From the NCBI GenBank assembly GCA_050633625.1, contig JBOEGW010000001.1:382435-446434 (forward strand): a stretch of 64,000 nt of DNA, given 5' to 3'. The position numbers were made by a program, and so were the translations under genes. The notes beneath the pieces are model-generated. The model was given only the letters and a program-made list of their open reading frames with translations. It was not told where the DNA came from and made no database searches. Shown here piece after piece: positions 42,941 to 51,990 of the stretch (position 1 is its first letter; every line of letters starts with the position of its first letter). The DNA is from JBOEGW01 sp050633625 (GTDB taxonomy: Bacteria > Pseudomonadota > Alphaproteobacteria > Rhodobacterales > Rhodobacteraceae).

Positions 42941-44494
42941 ATGACGCGCGTGTTTTCGGTGCGCCCATTTGGGTTTCGTTTGGTTTTGGGTGCGGCGATC
43001 GTTGCGACCTTTTTGGGGATCAAAGCAGAGGGCGCATTGGCTGGCCCCGTGGTGGTTCCAGAGGGTTTGCCGACCGCCCCCGGACCCGCTGATTTTCCAC
43101 CAATCGACGCTCAGGCCGCGCTTTTGGGGCAATCGTTGTTCTATGATCCGATCTTGTCGGGCAATGAGAATATCGCCTGCGCCACCTGTCATCACCCGAC
43201 GCTTGGCTCCTCTGATGGCATGTCGCTTTCGATTGGCGAGGGCGGGGAGGGGCTTGGCCCGGCGCGGCGTCTGCGCCTGAAGGATCACGTTTATGACCGC
43301 ATCCCGCGCAACGCGCCCGCGCTATGGAACAAGGGATCAACCCATTTTCAGGTGATGTTTCATGATGGGCGGGTGATGGCGGACGCGGACCGACCTTTTG
43401 GCGTTGTGACCCCACAAGGCGACCTTGAGGGCGCGGTGATGAATCTGCTCGCCGCGCAAGCGATGTTCCCGATGACCTCAGCCGATGAAATGGCGGGCCA
43501 GAATGAGGAAAACGAAACAGCAAAACGCATAGCTGCTGGCAAAATCAAAGGCGAAGATGGCGCTTGGGCGCTGATTGCTGCCAAGGTGGCGGCGGTGCCC
43601 GCATATCGCGCGGCATTTGACTGGGTGATTGGGCCGGACCAGCCGATCCACATCACCGATATTGCCAATGCGCTCGCCTCCTTCATGACCTTTGAATTCC
43701 GCTCAACCGACAGCCCGTTTGACAATTACCTGCGCGGCGATGAGGCGGCGCTTAGCGAAACGCAAAAGCTCGGCATGGCGTTGTTTTACGGTGATGCAGG
43801 CTGTGCGGCATGCCACGCCGGGCCGTTTCAAACGGACCAAAACTTCCACGCGATGGGGATGCCCCAAATTGGCCCAGGTAAGCGGCATGTAGAGGCCCAG
43901 TATTCCGATATTGGGCGCGGCGCGATCACGGGGGATCGGGCGGATGACTACAAATTTCGCACCCCGTCGTTGCGCAATGTGACCCTGACGGCGCCCTATG
44001 GTCACGCTGGCGCCTATGCGACGCTTGAGGCGGTGATCCAACATCATCGTGGCCCCGCTGCGGCTCTTGCACTGTATGACAGCGCGCAGGCAAAGCTTCA
44101 TCCCCTGTCCCTTGAGGCCGGGGATTTTGACGCTCTGGCGGACCCTGTCGAGTTGGACCGGATCAACGCCGCCATTGAAATCGAGGGGGTAGCGCTGCAC
44201 GAGGGGGACACGGCGGCAATCATCGCCTTCCTCACGGCGCTTGAAGATCCTGTCGCTAAAGCCGGGCGTTTGGGTGTGCCGGATCGGGTGTTGTCGGGCT
44301 TGCCGATGGATGAAGACCCTCAGGCGCGCGTGCTGTCCACTCTGTCGTCCTTGCCAAACGACAAACTTGGCACTGTTGCAAATGTGTCGGTGCCGAAGGT
44401 GTCAGAGGCGCAGGTGATGGTGGCGCAGGAGGCGAGCGCAAGCCAAACCTCAGAGGCGCTTTTGATCCCCGTTGAGGCCACAGAGCTCAAATAA
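42941..44494 (+). CDS. Di-haem cytochrome c peroxidase / MauG family protein
   Basis: The 517-residue precursor has an N-terminal signal/anchor (residues ~8-33) and two haem-c motifs, CATCH (80-84) and CAACH (288-292), in the CCP/MauG double-domain arrangement. The C-terminal ~80 residues after the second haem domain are Ser/Val/Ala-rich and unlike the core. It probably reduces peroxide, or oxidises a substrate, in the periplasm. The start at 42941 gives a proper signal; a GTG 33 bases upstream would add residues. No ribosome site is obvious. Confidence 0.85.
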   Translation: MTRVFSVRPFGFRLVLGAAIVATFLGIKAEGALAGPVVVPEGLPTAPGPADFPPIDAQAALLGQSLFYDPILSGNENIACATCHHPTLGSSDGMSLSIGEGGEGLGPARRLRLKDHVYDRIPRNAPALWNKGSTHFQVMFHDGRVMADADRPFGVVTPQGDLEGAVMNLLAAQAMFPMTSADEMAGQNEENETAKRIAAGKIKGEDGAWALIAAKVAAVPAYRAAFDWVIGPDQPIHITDIANALASFMTFEFRSTDSPFDNYLRGDEAALSETQKLGMALFYGDAGCAACHAGPFQTDQNFHAMGMPQIGPGKRHVEAQYSDIGRGAITGDRADDYKFRTPSLRNVTLTAPYGHAGAYATLEAVIQHHRGPAAALALYDSAQAKLHPLSLEAGDFDALADPVELDRINAAIEIEGVALHEGDTAAIIAFLTALEDPVAKAGRLGVPDRVLSGLPMDEDPQARVLSTLSSLPNDKLGTVANVSVPKVSEAQVMVAQEASASQTSEALLIPVEATELK

Positions 44495-44520
44495 TCGCGT
44501 TTGCCTGTTGATCGGCCCCC

Positions 44521-44546
44521 ATTTCCCCGCGTAAGCACGGGGAAAT
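44521..44546. repeat. Perfect hairpin between the peroxidase and SH3 genes
   Basis: ATTTCCCCG (44521-44529) and CGGGGAAAT (44538-44546) form a 9-bp perfect stem with an 8-base loop. No T-run follows on either strand; it may still act as an RNA 3'-end or leader structure. Confidence 0.6.
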
Positions 44547-44560
44547 TGAGGGAGCGCGAC

Positions 44561-44881
44561 ATGACACTACGCACAGCCAGCAAGGCCACATTCACAGCAG
44601 GTCTTCTGTTCATCTTGCCAGTTTTGGCGCAGGCACAAACCACGTTCCCCCAAGCGGCGCAATCGCTGGGGGGCAATCTGCGCGCGGACCCGGCGCAAGA
44701 CGCGAAACAGCTCGGCACTCTTGGCAAAGGCGAAGTGCTCGAATTGGTGGAAGATACCGGGCAGGAATATCACGGCTACACCTGGTTCAAAGTGAACGCG
44801 CGTGGCTATACAGGGTTTGTGTGGGGCGGCATGATTTGCTCCGAGGGGCACCACCTGACGGGCGTTTTCGCGGCCTGTTAG
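44561..44881 (+). CDS. Exported SH3-domain protein
   Basis: The 106-residue precursor has a signal peptide (about 1-25, ending AQA-QT) and a single bacterial SH3-type (SH3_3) domain with GNLRADPAQDAKQLGTL and TWFKVNARGYTGFVW. Such domains usually bind peptidoglycan or act as modules of envelope enzymes. Two cysteines near the C terminus (MIC and AAC) could form a disulfide. A GAGGGAGCG ribosome site is present. The stop overlaps msrB tail-to-tail. Confidence 0.78.
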   Translation: MTLRTASKATFTAGLLFILPVLAQAQTTFPQAAQSLGGNLRADPAQDAKQLGTLGKGEVLELVEDTGQEYHGYTWFKVNARGYTGFVWGGMICSEGHHLTGVFAAC

Positions 44882-45321
44882 GCGTCAACCTGAGCGATAT
44901 AGTCGCCGTAGCCCTCAGCCTCCATATCCTCATAGGCAATGAAGCGCAGAGCTGCTGAATTGATGCAATAGCGCAGTCCGCCTCGATCAGCAGGCCCATC
45001 GGGAAAGACATGGCCTAAATGGCTGTCCCCATAGGTCGAGCGGACCTCCGTGCGCATCATCCCAAGGCTTGCGTCTTGCAGTTCCGCGACATGAGCCGGC
45101 TCAATCGGTTTGGTGAATGAAGGCCAGCCGCACCCACTGTCATATTTGTCAGAGGAGGCAAACAACGGTTCGCCCGAAACAATATCGACATAAATCCCGA
45201 CTGCATGGTTGTGCAGATATTTTCCGGTGCCAGGCCGTTCCGTGCCCGAGTCTTGCGTCACATACCGCGCCATCTCGTCCAACGCGGCAATGGCATCTGG
45301 GGTCTTGGTATACTTGGTCAT
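44878..45321 (-). CDS. msrB: Peptide-methionine (R)-S-oxide reductase
   Basis: The 147-residue protein carries SGCGWPSF, the conserved HLGHVFPDGP and the catalytic RYC119INSAAL. It reduces methionine-R-sulfoxide in proteins with thioredoxin. The structural zinc CxxC pairs of many MsrBs are absent, a known variant. The start at 45321 is chosen for its GGAGG site. Confidence 0.92.
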   Translation of the reverse strand: MTKYTKTPDAIAALDEMARYVTQDSGTERPGTGKYLHNHAVGIYVDIVSGEPLFASSDKYDSGCGWPSFTKPIEPAHVAELQDASLGMMRTEVRSTYGDSHLGHVFPDGPADRGGLRYCINSAALRFIAYEDMEAEGYGDYIAQVDA

Positions 45322-45442
45322 AGCTGCCTCCGTTGATTTGAATGTGGGGGCAGGGCGCGCAGATGTCATCCCCTGATTTGAAGAGGTGACACAGCTGTGA
45401 TGAGTTTACGGCAAAGGGGCGCGCGCGGGGATAGGGGGGTAG

Positions 45443-45532
45443 TGGCGGAGAGACAGGGATTCGAACCCTGGGTAGGCTTGCACCCACAACGGTTTTCGAG
45501 ACCGCCCCGTTCGACCACTCCGGCACCTCTCC
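45443..45532 (-). tRNA. tRNA-Ser (anticodon CGA)
   Basis: The minus strand folds as a 90-base class-II tRNA: acceptor GGAGAGG, D-arm, anticodon loop CTCGAAA giving CGA (reads UCG), a long variable arm, and GGTTCGAATCC in the T arm, with encoded CCA. Confidence 0.95.
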
Positions 45533-45697
45533 GCGAAGGGTCTGTGCGGGGCGATGTAAGGGACGCGCGCGATGGGCGCAACACCTTTTTGCGAGCAATC
45601 CACCGCTGATCCCTGTGCAATTCCCGCCTCGCACCTTGGCAGCGCCCAAGAGGCCCCCTAGGTTACACCAGAGCAGACACCCCCCACGGAGGACATC

Positions 45698-46522
45698 ATG
45701 CAGCCCAAATCTCTCATATCCCTCGCGTTTGCGGCTCTGATCGTCACAGCGTCCTCTGTGTTTGCGGCGGACCGCGAGGCGAGCCGCGCGTTTTTGGAGG
45801 TGACGGGGTTTGACGTTGCGATCCGCTCGATGCAGCAAGATGCCATGTCGGGACCAGGGATCGCGGGCACCGCGCCGGACGCCTTTGGCGCGCAATGGGT
45901 CGAGCTGGCACGCGATGTGTTTGACCCGGACGAGATGGTGGAACGCTCGCTGGATATGATGGAAGCGATATTGCCGGATGACCTGCTGGCGCATGGCGCG
46001 ACGTTTTACGCCTCCGATTTGGGGCAGCGTTTGGTCGCGGCGGAAAACGAAAGTCAGGGCCTCTCCAGCGCTGAGCGGTTTTCGGCGGGCGAGGTGATCG
46101 TCGAGGGGCTGAGGGAGAATAACCCGAAGCGGCTTGAGGAATATGATCTCATGATGAAGGCAATTGGCGGGGTGGACAGCTCGGTCAATGCGCTGATTGA
46201 AATTCAGGTGCGCTATTTGATGGCAGCCATGGCGGCCGGGGGCGAGGACATTGATTTGTCCGAAGCTGAGCTGCGCGAGGTGTTGCAACAACAAGCCGGG
46301 CAATTGCGCGAGTCCATGGCGAAATACTCCATCCTCGGCGCCGCCTATGTGTACCGCGATTTCTCCGATGCGGATGTTGTGGCCTACCGAAAAGCGCTTG
46401 AGGCAGAGGATATGCAGCAAGTTTATGAAATCCTGAACGGGATCCAGTTTCAAGTGATGAGCGAGCGCTATGAGGCGATGGCGGGCCAGCTCGGCGCGCT
46501 CAAGCCACAACAAGATATCTAA
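45698..46522 (+). CDS. DUF2059 domain exported protein
   Basis: The 274-residue precursor has a signal peptide (about 1-23, ending FAA-DR) and an otherwise helical body. The second half has the DUF2059 pattern including FYASDLGQRLVAAE near residue 105. The function of the family is unknown. A GGAGGACATC site precedes the ATG. It lies 166 bp after the tRNA-Ser gene in the opposite direction. Confidence 0.8.
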   Translation: MQPKSLISLAFAALIVTASSVFAADREASRAFLEVTGFDVAIRSMQQDAMSGPGIAGTAPDAFGAQWVELARDVFDPDEMVERSLDMMEAILPDDLLAHGATFYASDLGQRLVAAENESQGLSSAERFSAGEVIVEGLRENNPKRLEEYDLMMKAIGGVDSSVNALIEIQVRYLMAAMAAGGEDIDLSEAELREVLQQQAGQLRESMAKYSILGAAYVYRDFSDADVVAYRKALEAEDMQQVYEILNGIQFQVMSERYEAMAGQLGALKPQQDI

Positions 46523-46554
46523 CGCGGCACGAGGCGTTTGACGCGTTCTTTTCC

Positions 46555-46585
46555 TTGACAACAAAGGGGTTTGCCCCGATATACG
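46555..46585 (+). promoter_or_regulatory. Likely strong promoter of rplU-rpmA
   Basis: A perfect TTGACA (46555-46560) is followed by a 19-base spacer and TATACG (46580-46585), giving a leader of roughly 130 bases before rplU. The motif is stronger than any other seen in the window. Confidence 0.6.
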
Positions 46586-46720
46586 CGGCTCTTGGCGCAG
46601 ATTCTGCGTGAAGGCATATGAAACTCAGCCCGAAAAGGGCGCGCTGTTTGCAGGCGGCTTTAAGCCCAGAACGCCGGGATGACCGGGGCCACAGGACGCG
46701 GGAAATGTAAGGAATACCAG

Positions 46721-47329
46721 ATGTTTGCAGTCCTCAAGACTGGCGGCAAGCAATATAAAGTCCAAGCTGGCGATGTGCTGCGCGTGGAAAAAATTGCTGC
46801 CGATGCTGGCGAAAAAATCCAGTTCAACGAGATTCTTATGGTTGGTTCGACCATTGGTGCCCCCTTCGTCGAAGGCGCTGGCGTCCAAGCGGAAGTGATC
46901 GACCAGATCAAGGGTGAGAAAGTCATCCACTTCGTAAAACGGCGTCGTAAGCACAGCTCCAAGCGTACCAAGGGCCACCGTCAACAGCTCACATTGCTGC
47001 GCGTGACCGATATCTTGGAAAAAGGCGCAGACACATCCGGCGTGAAGGCGGCTGTTGGCACAGGGTCGATCAAAGGCGCGGCACCTGCAGCGGCGGCGAA
47101 ACCTGCCAAGAAAGCAGCAAAGCCTGCGGCGAAAGCTGACGCGGCACCGGCTGCGGCTGGCGGCGACGATCTGACAGCGCTCAACGGTGTTGGTCCGGCG
47201 ATGATGAAAAAGCTGAACGAAGCTGGCGTTATGACCTTTGCCGATGTGGCAGCGATCAACGTCGACACGTTTGACGGCCCTAAAGTGAAACCCGAGTGGG
47301 TGGCAGAAGCCGCTACGCTCGCGAAATAA
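46721..47329 (+). CDS. rplU: 50S ribosomal protein L21 with C-terminal extension
   Basis: The N-terminal ~103 residues are standard L21 (FAVLKTGGKQYKV, the basic RRRKHSSKRTKGHRQ loop). A further ~100 residues follow: an Ala/Lys-rich linker (KAAKPAAKA type) and a helix-hairpin-helix-like end with LTALNGVGPAMMKKL. This extension is common in Rhodobacterales. The start at 46721 has a TAAGGAA site. rpmA follows at once. Confidence 0.96.
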   Translation: MFAVLKTGGKQYKVQAGDVLRVEKIAADAGEKIQFNEILMVGSTIGAPFVEGAGVQAEVIDQIKGEKVIHFVKRRRKHSSKRTKGHRQQLTLLRVTDILEKGADTSGVKAAVGTGSIKGAAPAAAAKPAKKAAKPAAKADAAPAAAGGDDLTALNGVGPAMMKKLNEAGVMTFADVAAINVDTFDGPKVKPEWVAEAATLAK

Positions 47330-47350
47330 GCGAAGCAAGGAGAGTACGAG

Positions 47351-47620
47351 ATGGCACATAAAAAAGCTGGTGGTTCCTCCCGCAACGGTCGCGATTCCGC
47401 GGGTCGTCGCCTTGGGGTTAAAAAATTCGGCGGTGAACTGGTTATTCCGGGCAACATCATCGTGCGCCAACGCGGCACGAAAATGTGGCCGGGCCAAAAC
47501 GTCGGCATGGGCAAAGATCACACGATCTTCGCAACCGTCGAAGGCAATGTTCAGTTCCACAAAGGCCTCAAAGGCCGCACCTTTATTTCGGTTCTCCCGG
47601 CGGCGGAGGCCGCTGAGTAA
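47351..47620 (+). CDS. rpmA: 50S ribosomal protein L27
   Basis: The 89-residue protein begins AHKKAGGSSRNGRDS, the invariant L27 tail that reaches the peptidyl-transferase centre, and contains the VIPGNIIVRQRG segment. A AAGGAGAG site precedes the ATG. A good terminator follows, closing the rplU-rpmA unit. Confidence 0.98.
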   Translation: MAHKKAGGSSRNGRDSAGRRLGVKKFGGELVIPGNIIVRQRGTKMWPGQNVGMGKDHTIFATVEGNVQFHKGLKGRTFISVLPAAEAAE

Positions 47621-47643
47621 ACCGATCCAAGGTTGAAAAATTG

Positions 47644-47673
47644 GGGGATCGGCACTTCGCCGGTCCCCTTTTT
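47644..47673 (+). terminator. Rho-independent terminator of rplU-rpmA
   Basis: The stem is GGGGATCGGC (47644-47653) with GCCGGTCCCC (47659-47668, one G-T pair), a 5-base ACTTC loop and five T. Confidence 0.9.
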
Positions 47674-47862
47674 CGTTTATGTGCATCCGGTTTCGCACAG
47701 GTGAAACGGAGCGATGCGCGGCGATGATGCGTGGTGATCCGGAGCAGCGGGGAGGCTGGTCCGATTGGTTAAAGTTTAAGGTTTTTCGGCTATCGCCTGT
47801 CAGGCTCTAGCTTGGGCGCGCACCCAAACGACAAAGGGCGTGCGTGATTGAGGAGGAAAGTT

Positions 47863-48414
47863 ATGAAATTGGACCCCGTTTCCACCCACGGCCCAATTGC
47901 GGCGGATCGCTTGACCTTGCGCCCCGCGCGCAAATCGGACGCCGGTGTTTTGGCGCTCTATTCGGGCGATATTCGCGTTGCCTCCAACACAGCGAGCATT
48001 CCCCATCCGCTCCCACCCGGCACGACAGAAGCCTATTTGGCACGGGTGATGGCGCCCGGAAGCGACGAGGTTGTTTGGGTCTTGGATGGATCAACCGACC
48101 TGTCCGAAGGGCGGGTGCGCGACGTTTTGGGGGTGATCAGCCTGACCGAAATGGACCGCGCGCAAGTTGAGCTTAGCTATTGGGTGGCGCCCGCGTTTTG
48201 GAACGCCGGGGTGGCCTCTGAAGCCGTGCGCGCGCTTGTGAAGGCGAACCCGCTCAACAGCACCACCATCTTTGCCTGCGTCTTTCAGGACAATGCAGCA
48301 TCCGCACGGGTCTTGACCAATGCAGGCTTTGAATATGTAGGCGATGCTGAGAGTTTTTGCGTGGCGCGGGGCACTACAGTCCCCACTTGGACTTATCTGC
48401 TCAAGTTGCCCTGA
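47863..48414 (+). CDS. GNAT-family acetyltransferase
   Basis: The 183-residue protein has the RimJ/RimL-like GNAT pattern: an early DRLTLRPARKSDAG, ELSYWVAPAFWNAGVASEA around the acetyl-CoA site, and a late ASARVLTNAGFEYVG. The acceptor is not visible. A strong GAGGAGGAAAG site precedes the ATG. It lies between rpmA and obgE, a common place for such genes. Confidence 0.87.
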   Translation: MKLDPVSTHGPIAADRLTLRPARKSDAGVLALYSGDIRVASNTASIPHPLPPGTTEAYLARVMAPGSDEVVWVLDGSTDLSEGRVRDVLGVISLTEMDRAQVELSYWVAPAFWNAGVASEAVRALVKANPLNSTTIFACVFQDNAASARVLTNAGFEYVGDAESFCVARGTTVPTWTYLLKLP

Positions 48415-48504
48415 GACCTGCAACAAGGCACGTCTCGGTGCCTGCGCCCTTGAGTGCCACCGCAAATCGCACTAGGCAGAGCCAAACCTCAAAAGGCAGT
48501 TCAC

Positions 48505-49551
48505 ATGAAATTCCTCGATTTCGCTAAGGTCTATATTCGCTCTGGCGGTGGTGGTGGCGGCTGTATCAGCTTTCGCCGCGAAAAATACATCGAATACGGC
48601 GGCCCGGATGGCGGCGACGGCGGGCGCGGCGGGGATGTTGTCGTGGAAGCGGTTGAAGGGCTGAACACGCTTATTGATTTTCGGTATCAACAGCACTTTT
48701 TCGCCAAGAACGGCCAGCCCGGAATGGGCAACCAACGCTCAGGGAAATCTGGCGAAGAGGTTGTGCTGCGGGTGCCTGTGGGCACAGAAATTCTCGATGA
48801 AGACCAAGACACTGTGATTGCGGATTTAACCGAAGTCGGCCAGCGCGTGTTGATGGCCAAAGGTGGCAATGGCGGCTTTGGCAATTTGCATTTCAAATCG
48901 GCCACCAACCAAGCGCCACGCCGCGCCAATCCGGGCCAAGAGGGGGTTGAGCGCACGATCTGGTTGCGCCTGAAATTGATCGCGGATGTTGGCTTGTTGG
49001 GCCTGCCCAACGCTGGCAAGTCGACCTTCCTCGCCGCAACCTCCAACGCCCGGCCCAAAATCGCTGATTATCCCTTCACAACATTGGTGCCAAACCTTGG
49101 GGTTGTGGGAGTGGATGAGGTAGAGTTCGTGGTCGCGGATATTCCGGGGCTTATTGAAGGAGCAAGCGAAGGTCGCGGGCTTGGCGATCAGTTCTTGGGC
49201 CATGTGGAACGCTGTGCTGTGCTGCTGCATCTTGTGGATGGGACCGGCGAAGATGTCGCTCAGGATTACCAGACAATCATTCATGAGCTTGAAAACTATG
49301 CAGAAATTCTCGCGGCGAAAACCCGCGTGACGGTGCTCAATAAGGTCGATGCGCTCACCGATGAGGAACGTGCGCAGAAAAAAGCTGCCCTTGAGGAGGC
49401 CTCTGGGGGCACTGTGTATGAGATGTCCGGGGTGGCGCGCGAAGGCGTCACACAGGTCTTGCGCGCGCTCAAATCGGAGATTGGCGCCGAACGGTATCGC
49501 GAGAAAAAGGCGCAAGAGGTCGAGGCGGAGGACAAGCCGTGGCAACCCTAA
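48505..49551 (+). CDS. obgE: Obg GTPase
   Basis: The 348-residue protein has the glycine-rich Obg domain (residues 1-158) and the GTPase G1 GLPNAGKST, G2 PFTT, G3 DIPG and G4 NKVD. Obg acts in 50S assembly and stress control. The start at 48505 has an AAAAGGCAG site. The end overlaps proB by 13 bases. Confidence 0.96.
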   Translation: MKFLDFAKVYIRSGGGGGGCISFRREKYIEYGGPDGGDGGRGGDVVVEAVEGLNTLIDFRYQQHFFAKNGQPGMGNQRSGKSGEEVVLRVPVGTEILDEDQDTVIADLTEVGQRVLMAKGGNGGFGNLHFKSATNQAPRRANPGQEGVERTIWLRLKLIADVGLLGLPNAGKSTFLAATSNARPKIADYPFTTLVPNLGVVGVDEVEFVVADIPGLIEGASEGRGLGDQFLGHVERCAVLLHLVDGTGEDVAQDYQTIIHELENYAEILAAKTRVTVLNKVDALTDEERAQKKAALEEASGGTVYEMSGVAREGVTQVLRALKSEIGAERYREKKAQEVEAEDKPWQP

Positions 49552-50645
49552 CCACCGCGAAGCGGGTCGTTGTGAAAATCGGCTCAGCGCTTTTGGTGCA
49601 GGCGGGCGAGGGCACCCTGAAGCGCGCGTGGTTGGACAGCCTGTGCGAGGATGTCGCGGCGCTGCGTGCGGGCGGTAAGGACGTTGTTTTGGTGTCATCC
49701 GGCTCCATTGGGCTAGGGCGTGCGGCGCTGAATTTGCCCGCCGGAACGCTGGCGCTGGAGCAAAGCCAAGCGGCGGCGGCGGTTGGTCAGGTGCGCCTCG
49801 TGCGCGCCTATGAGGACGCGTTGGCGGCGCGCGGGATTGTCAGCGCACAGGTTTTGCTGACGCTGGACGACAGCCTTGATCGGCGGCGTTATCTCAATAC
49901 CCGCGCCACGTTGGAGCAGCTCTTGGCCCTTGGTGTGGTGCCCATCGTCAATGAAAACGACACAATCGCGACAGATGAAATTCGCTATGGCGACAATGAT
50001 CGTCTCGCCGCGCAGGTGGCGGTAACGATTGAAGCGGATCTGACAATTCTCCTCTCCGATGTTGACGGTTTTTATTCCGGCAATCCGAAAGTCGATGCTT
50101 CGGCGCAGCATTTTCCGGTTGTCCAAGAGTTGACGCCAGAGCTTTTGGCCATGGGCGGAGATGCGATTGGCGGGCTGTCAAAGGGCGGTATGAAAACCAA
50201 ACTCATCGCCGCGCAAACCGCAACAGCGGCGGGATGTGGGCTGATCATCACGTTAGGTGAGCCACTCAACCCCCTGAAAACGCTGGAAAACGGGGGGCGT
50301 TCTACGCTTTTCGTCGCGCGTGACGATCCCAAAGCCGCGCGCATTCAATGGATTTCCGCTATGAAATCTCAGGGAGCCATCCTGCTCGATGCGGGAGCTG
50401 TGCGGGCCATCAAAAAGGGAAAATCGCTATTGCCGGTGGGGATCATCGGTGTCGAGGGCGATTTTGAACGCGGCGATCCGGTGGAGATGATCGGACCTGA
50501 TGACGTGCGCCTTGGGGCCGGGCTGACGCGTTACACAGCAAAAGAGGCGCGCGCGCTGATTGGCAAGCACACAGATGAGATTGAGGAGGCGCTAGGGTAT
50601 CCCGGTCGCGCATCATTGATCCACCGCGACGATATGGCCTTGTAA
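49539..50645 (+). CDS. proB: Glutamate 5-kinase
   Basis: The 368-residue protein has an amino-acid-kinase domain (KIGSALLV; SSGSIGLGRAAL; NENDT; LSDVDGFY) and a C-terminal PUA domain (~275-365). It phosphorylates glutamate in proline synthesis and is normally feedback-inhibited by proline. A GTG start at 49539 with GGAG lies within the obgE tail. proA follows after 91 bases. Confidence 0.95.
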   Translation: MATLTTAKRVVVKIGSALLVQAGEGTLKRAWLDSLCEDVAALRAGGKDVVLVSSGSIGLGRAALNLPAGTLALEQSQAAAAVGQVRLVRAYEDALAARGIVSAQVLLTLDDSLDRRRYLNTRATLEQLLALGVVPIVNENDTIATDEIRYGDNDRLAAQVAVTIEADLTILLSDVDGFYSGNPKVDASAQHFPVVQELTPELLAMGGDAIGGLSKGGMKTKLIAAQTATAAGCGLIITLGEPLNPLKTLENGGRSTLFVARDDPKAARIQWISAMKSQGAILLDAGAVRAIKKGKSLLPVGIIGVEGDFERGDPVEMIGPDDVRLGAGLTRYTAKEARALIGKHTDEIEEALGYPGRASLIHRDDMAL

Positions 50646-50736
50646 GCGCACACAAAATGCGATGCAAAACATCGCCATAGATCATTTGAACGGCCATGGT
50701 CCGGGCGCTATAAACGCGTCAAACAAGGAGAGCGAC

Positions 50737-51990
50737 ATGAGTGACGACACCAATATTTCCGCCCTGATGCACGACCTAGGCGCGCGCGCCAAAAAGGCTG
50801 CGGCGGAGTTGGCGTTTGCACCGGGGGCGCGCAAACAAGCGGCTCTTGAGGCGGCGGCGGATGCTGTTTGGGCGCGCCGCGCCGACATTATGGCCGCCAA
50901 TGAAAAAGACCTGGCGTTTGGCCGCGAAAAGGGGCTGAGCGCGGCCATGATGGACCGTTTGTTGCTTGATGAGGCGCGAATTCAGGGCATCACGGATGGG
51001 TTGCGCGCGGTTGCGGCGCAGGCCGATCCTGTGGGCGAGGTGCTGGAGGAATGGGACCGTCCAACGGGGCTTCATATCAAACGAGTGCGCACACCGCTTG
51101 GGGTGATTGGCGTGATTTATGAAAGCCGCCCCAATGTGACGGCGGATGCGGGGGCGCTCTGCCTTAAGGCCGGAAACGCAGTGATTTTGCGCGGCGGCTC
51201 GGAGAGTTTTCACAGCTCAGGCGCAATCCATGCCTGTCTCGTAGAAGGGTTGCGCGCCGCGGACCTGCCAGAAGATGCCATTTTGCGCGTGCCAACGCGC
51301 GACCGGGCTGCGGTGTCTGAAATGCTCACCATGACCGATTTCATCGATGTGATTGTACCGCGCGGTGGTAAGGGGCTTGTGGGGCTGGTCCAGCGCGAAG
51401 CCCGCGTGCCGGTGTTCGCGCATCTTGAGGGCATCGTGCACATTTATGTGGACAAGGCAGCGGATGCGGAAAAAACCCGTAAAGTTGTGATGAACGCGAA
51501 AACCCGGCGCACCGGGATTTGTGGCGCGGCGGAATGTTTGTTGATCCATAAGGATGCTGTCGCGCTTGGCCAATCGGTCATTGATGACTTGATGGCGGCC
51601 GGTGTGGAGGTGCGCGCGGGCGCGGGTCTGTCTGGCAGTGTGGTTGCCACTGATGAGGATTGGGGCAAGGAATACCTCGATAGCATTATCGCGGCGAAAC
51701 TCGTGGATGATTTAGAAGCGGCGATCAAACATATACGGACGTTCAGCTCCTCGCATACCGATGCGATCATGACCGAAGATGACGCGGCGGCTGCCACGTT
51801 TTTTCAACAGATCGACAGCGCCATTCTGATGCGAAACGCCTCGACACAATTTGCCGATGGGGGCGAGTTTGGTATGGGGGCGGAAATTGGCATCGCCACC
51901 GGCAAAATGCACGCGCGAGGCCCGGTGGGGGCGGCGCAACTCACCTCCTTTAAGTACCTTGTGGAAGCGGATGGCGCTGTGCGCGCCTAA
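50737..51990 (+). CDS. proA: Gamma-glutamyl phosphate reductase
   Basis: The 417-residue aldehyde-dehydrogenase-fold protein has catalytic C262 in TGICGAAE and YESRPNVT, RGGSES and FGMGAEIGIAT segments. It reduces glutamyl phosphate to glutamate semialdehyde with NADPH in proline synthesis. The start at 50737 has AAGGAGAG. The stop overlaps chpT tail-to-tail by 4 bases. Confidence 0.96.
   Translation: MSDDTNISALMHDLGARAKKAAAELAFAPGARKQAALEAAADAVWARRADIMAANEKDLAFGREKGLSAAMMDRLLLDEARIQGITDGLRAVAAQADPVGEVLEEWDRPTGLHIKRVRTPLGVIGVIYESRPNVTADAGALCLKAGNAVILRGGSESFHSSGAIHACLVEGLRAADLPEDAILRVPTRDRAAVSEMLTMTDFIDVIVPRGGKGLVGLVQREARVPVFAHLEGIVHIYVDKAADAEKTRKVVMNAKTRRTGICGAAECLLIHKDAVALGQSVIDDLMAAGVEVRAGAGLSGSVVATDEDWGKEYLDSIIAAKLVDDLEAAIKHIRTFSSSHTDAIMTEDDAAAATFFQQIDSAILMRNASTQFADGGEFGMGAEIGIATGKMHARGPVGAAQLTSFKYLVEADGAVRA

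Noticed and set aside
45443..45532. tRNA-Ser as a mobile-element attachment site
   Set aside because: No integrase, no repeated 3' tRNA fragment nearby and normal housekeeping genes on both sides.
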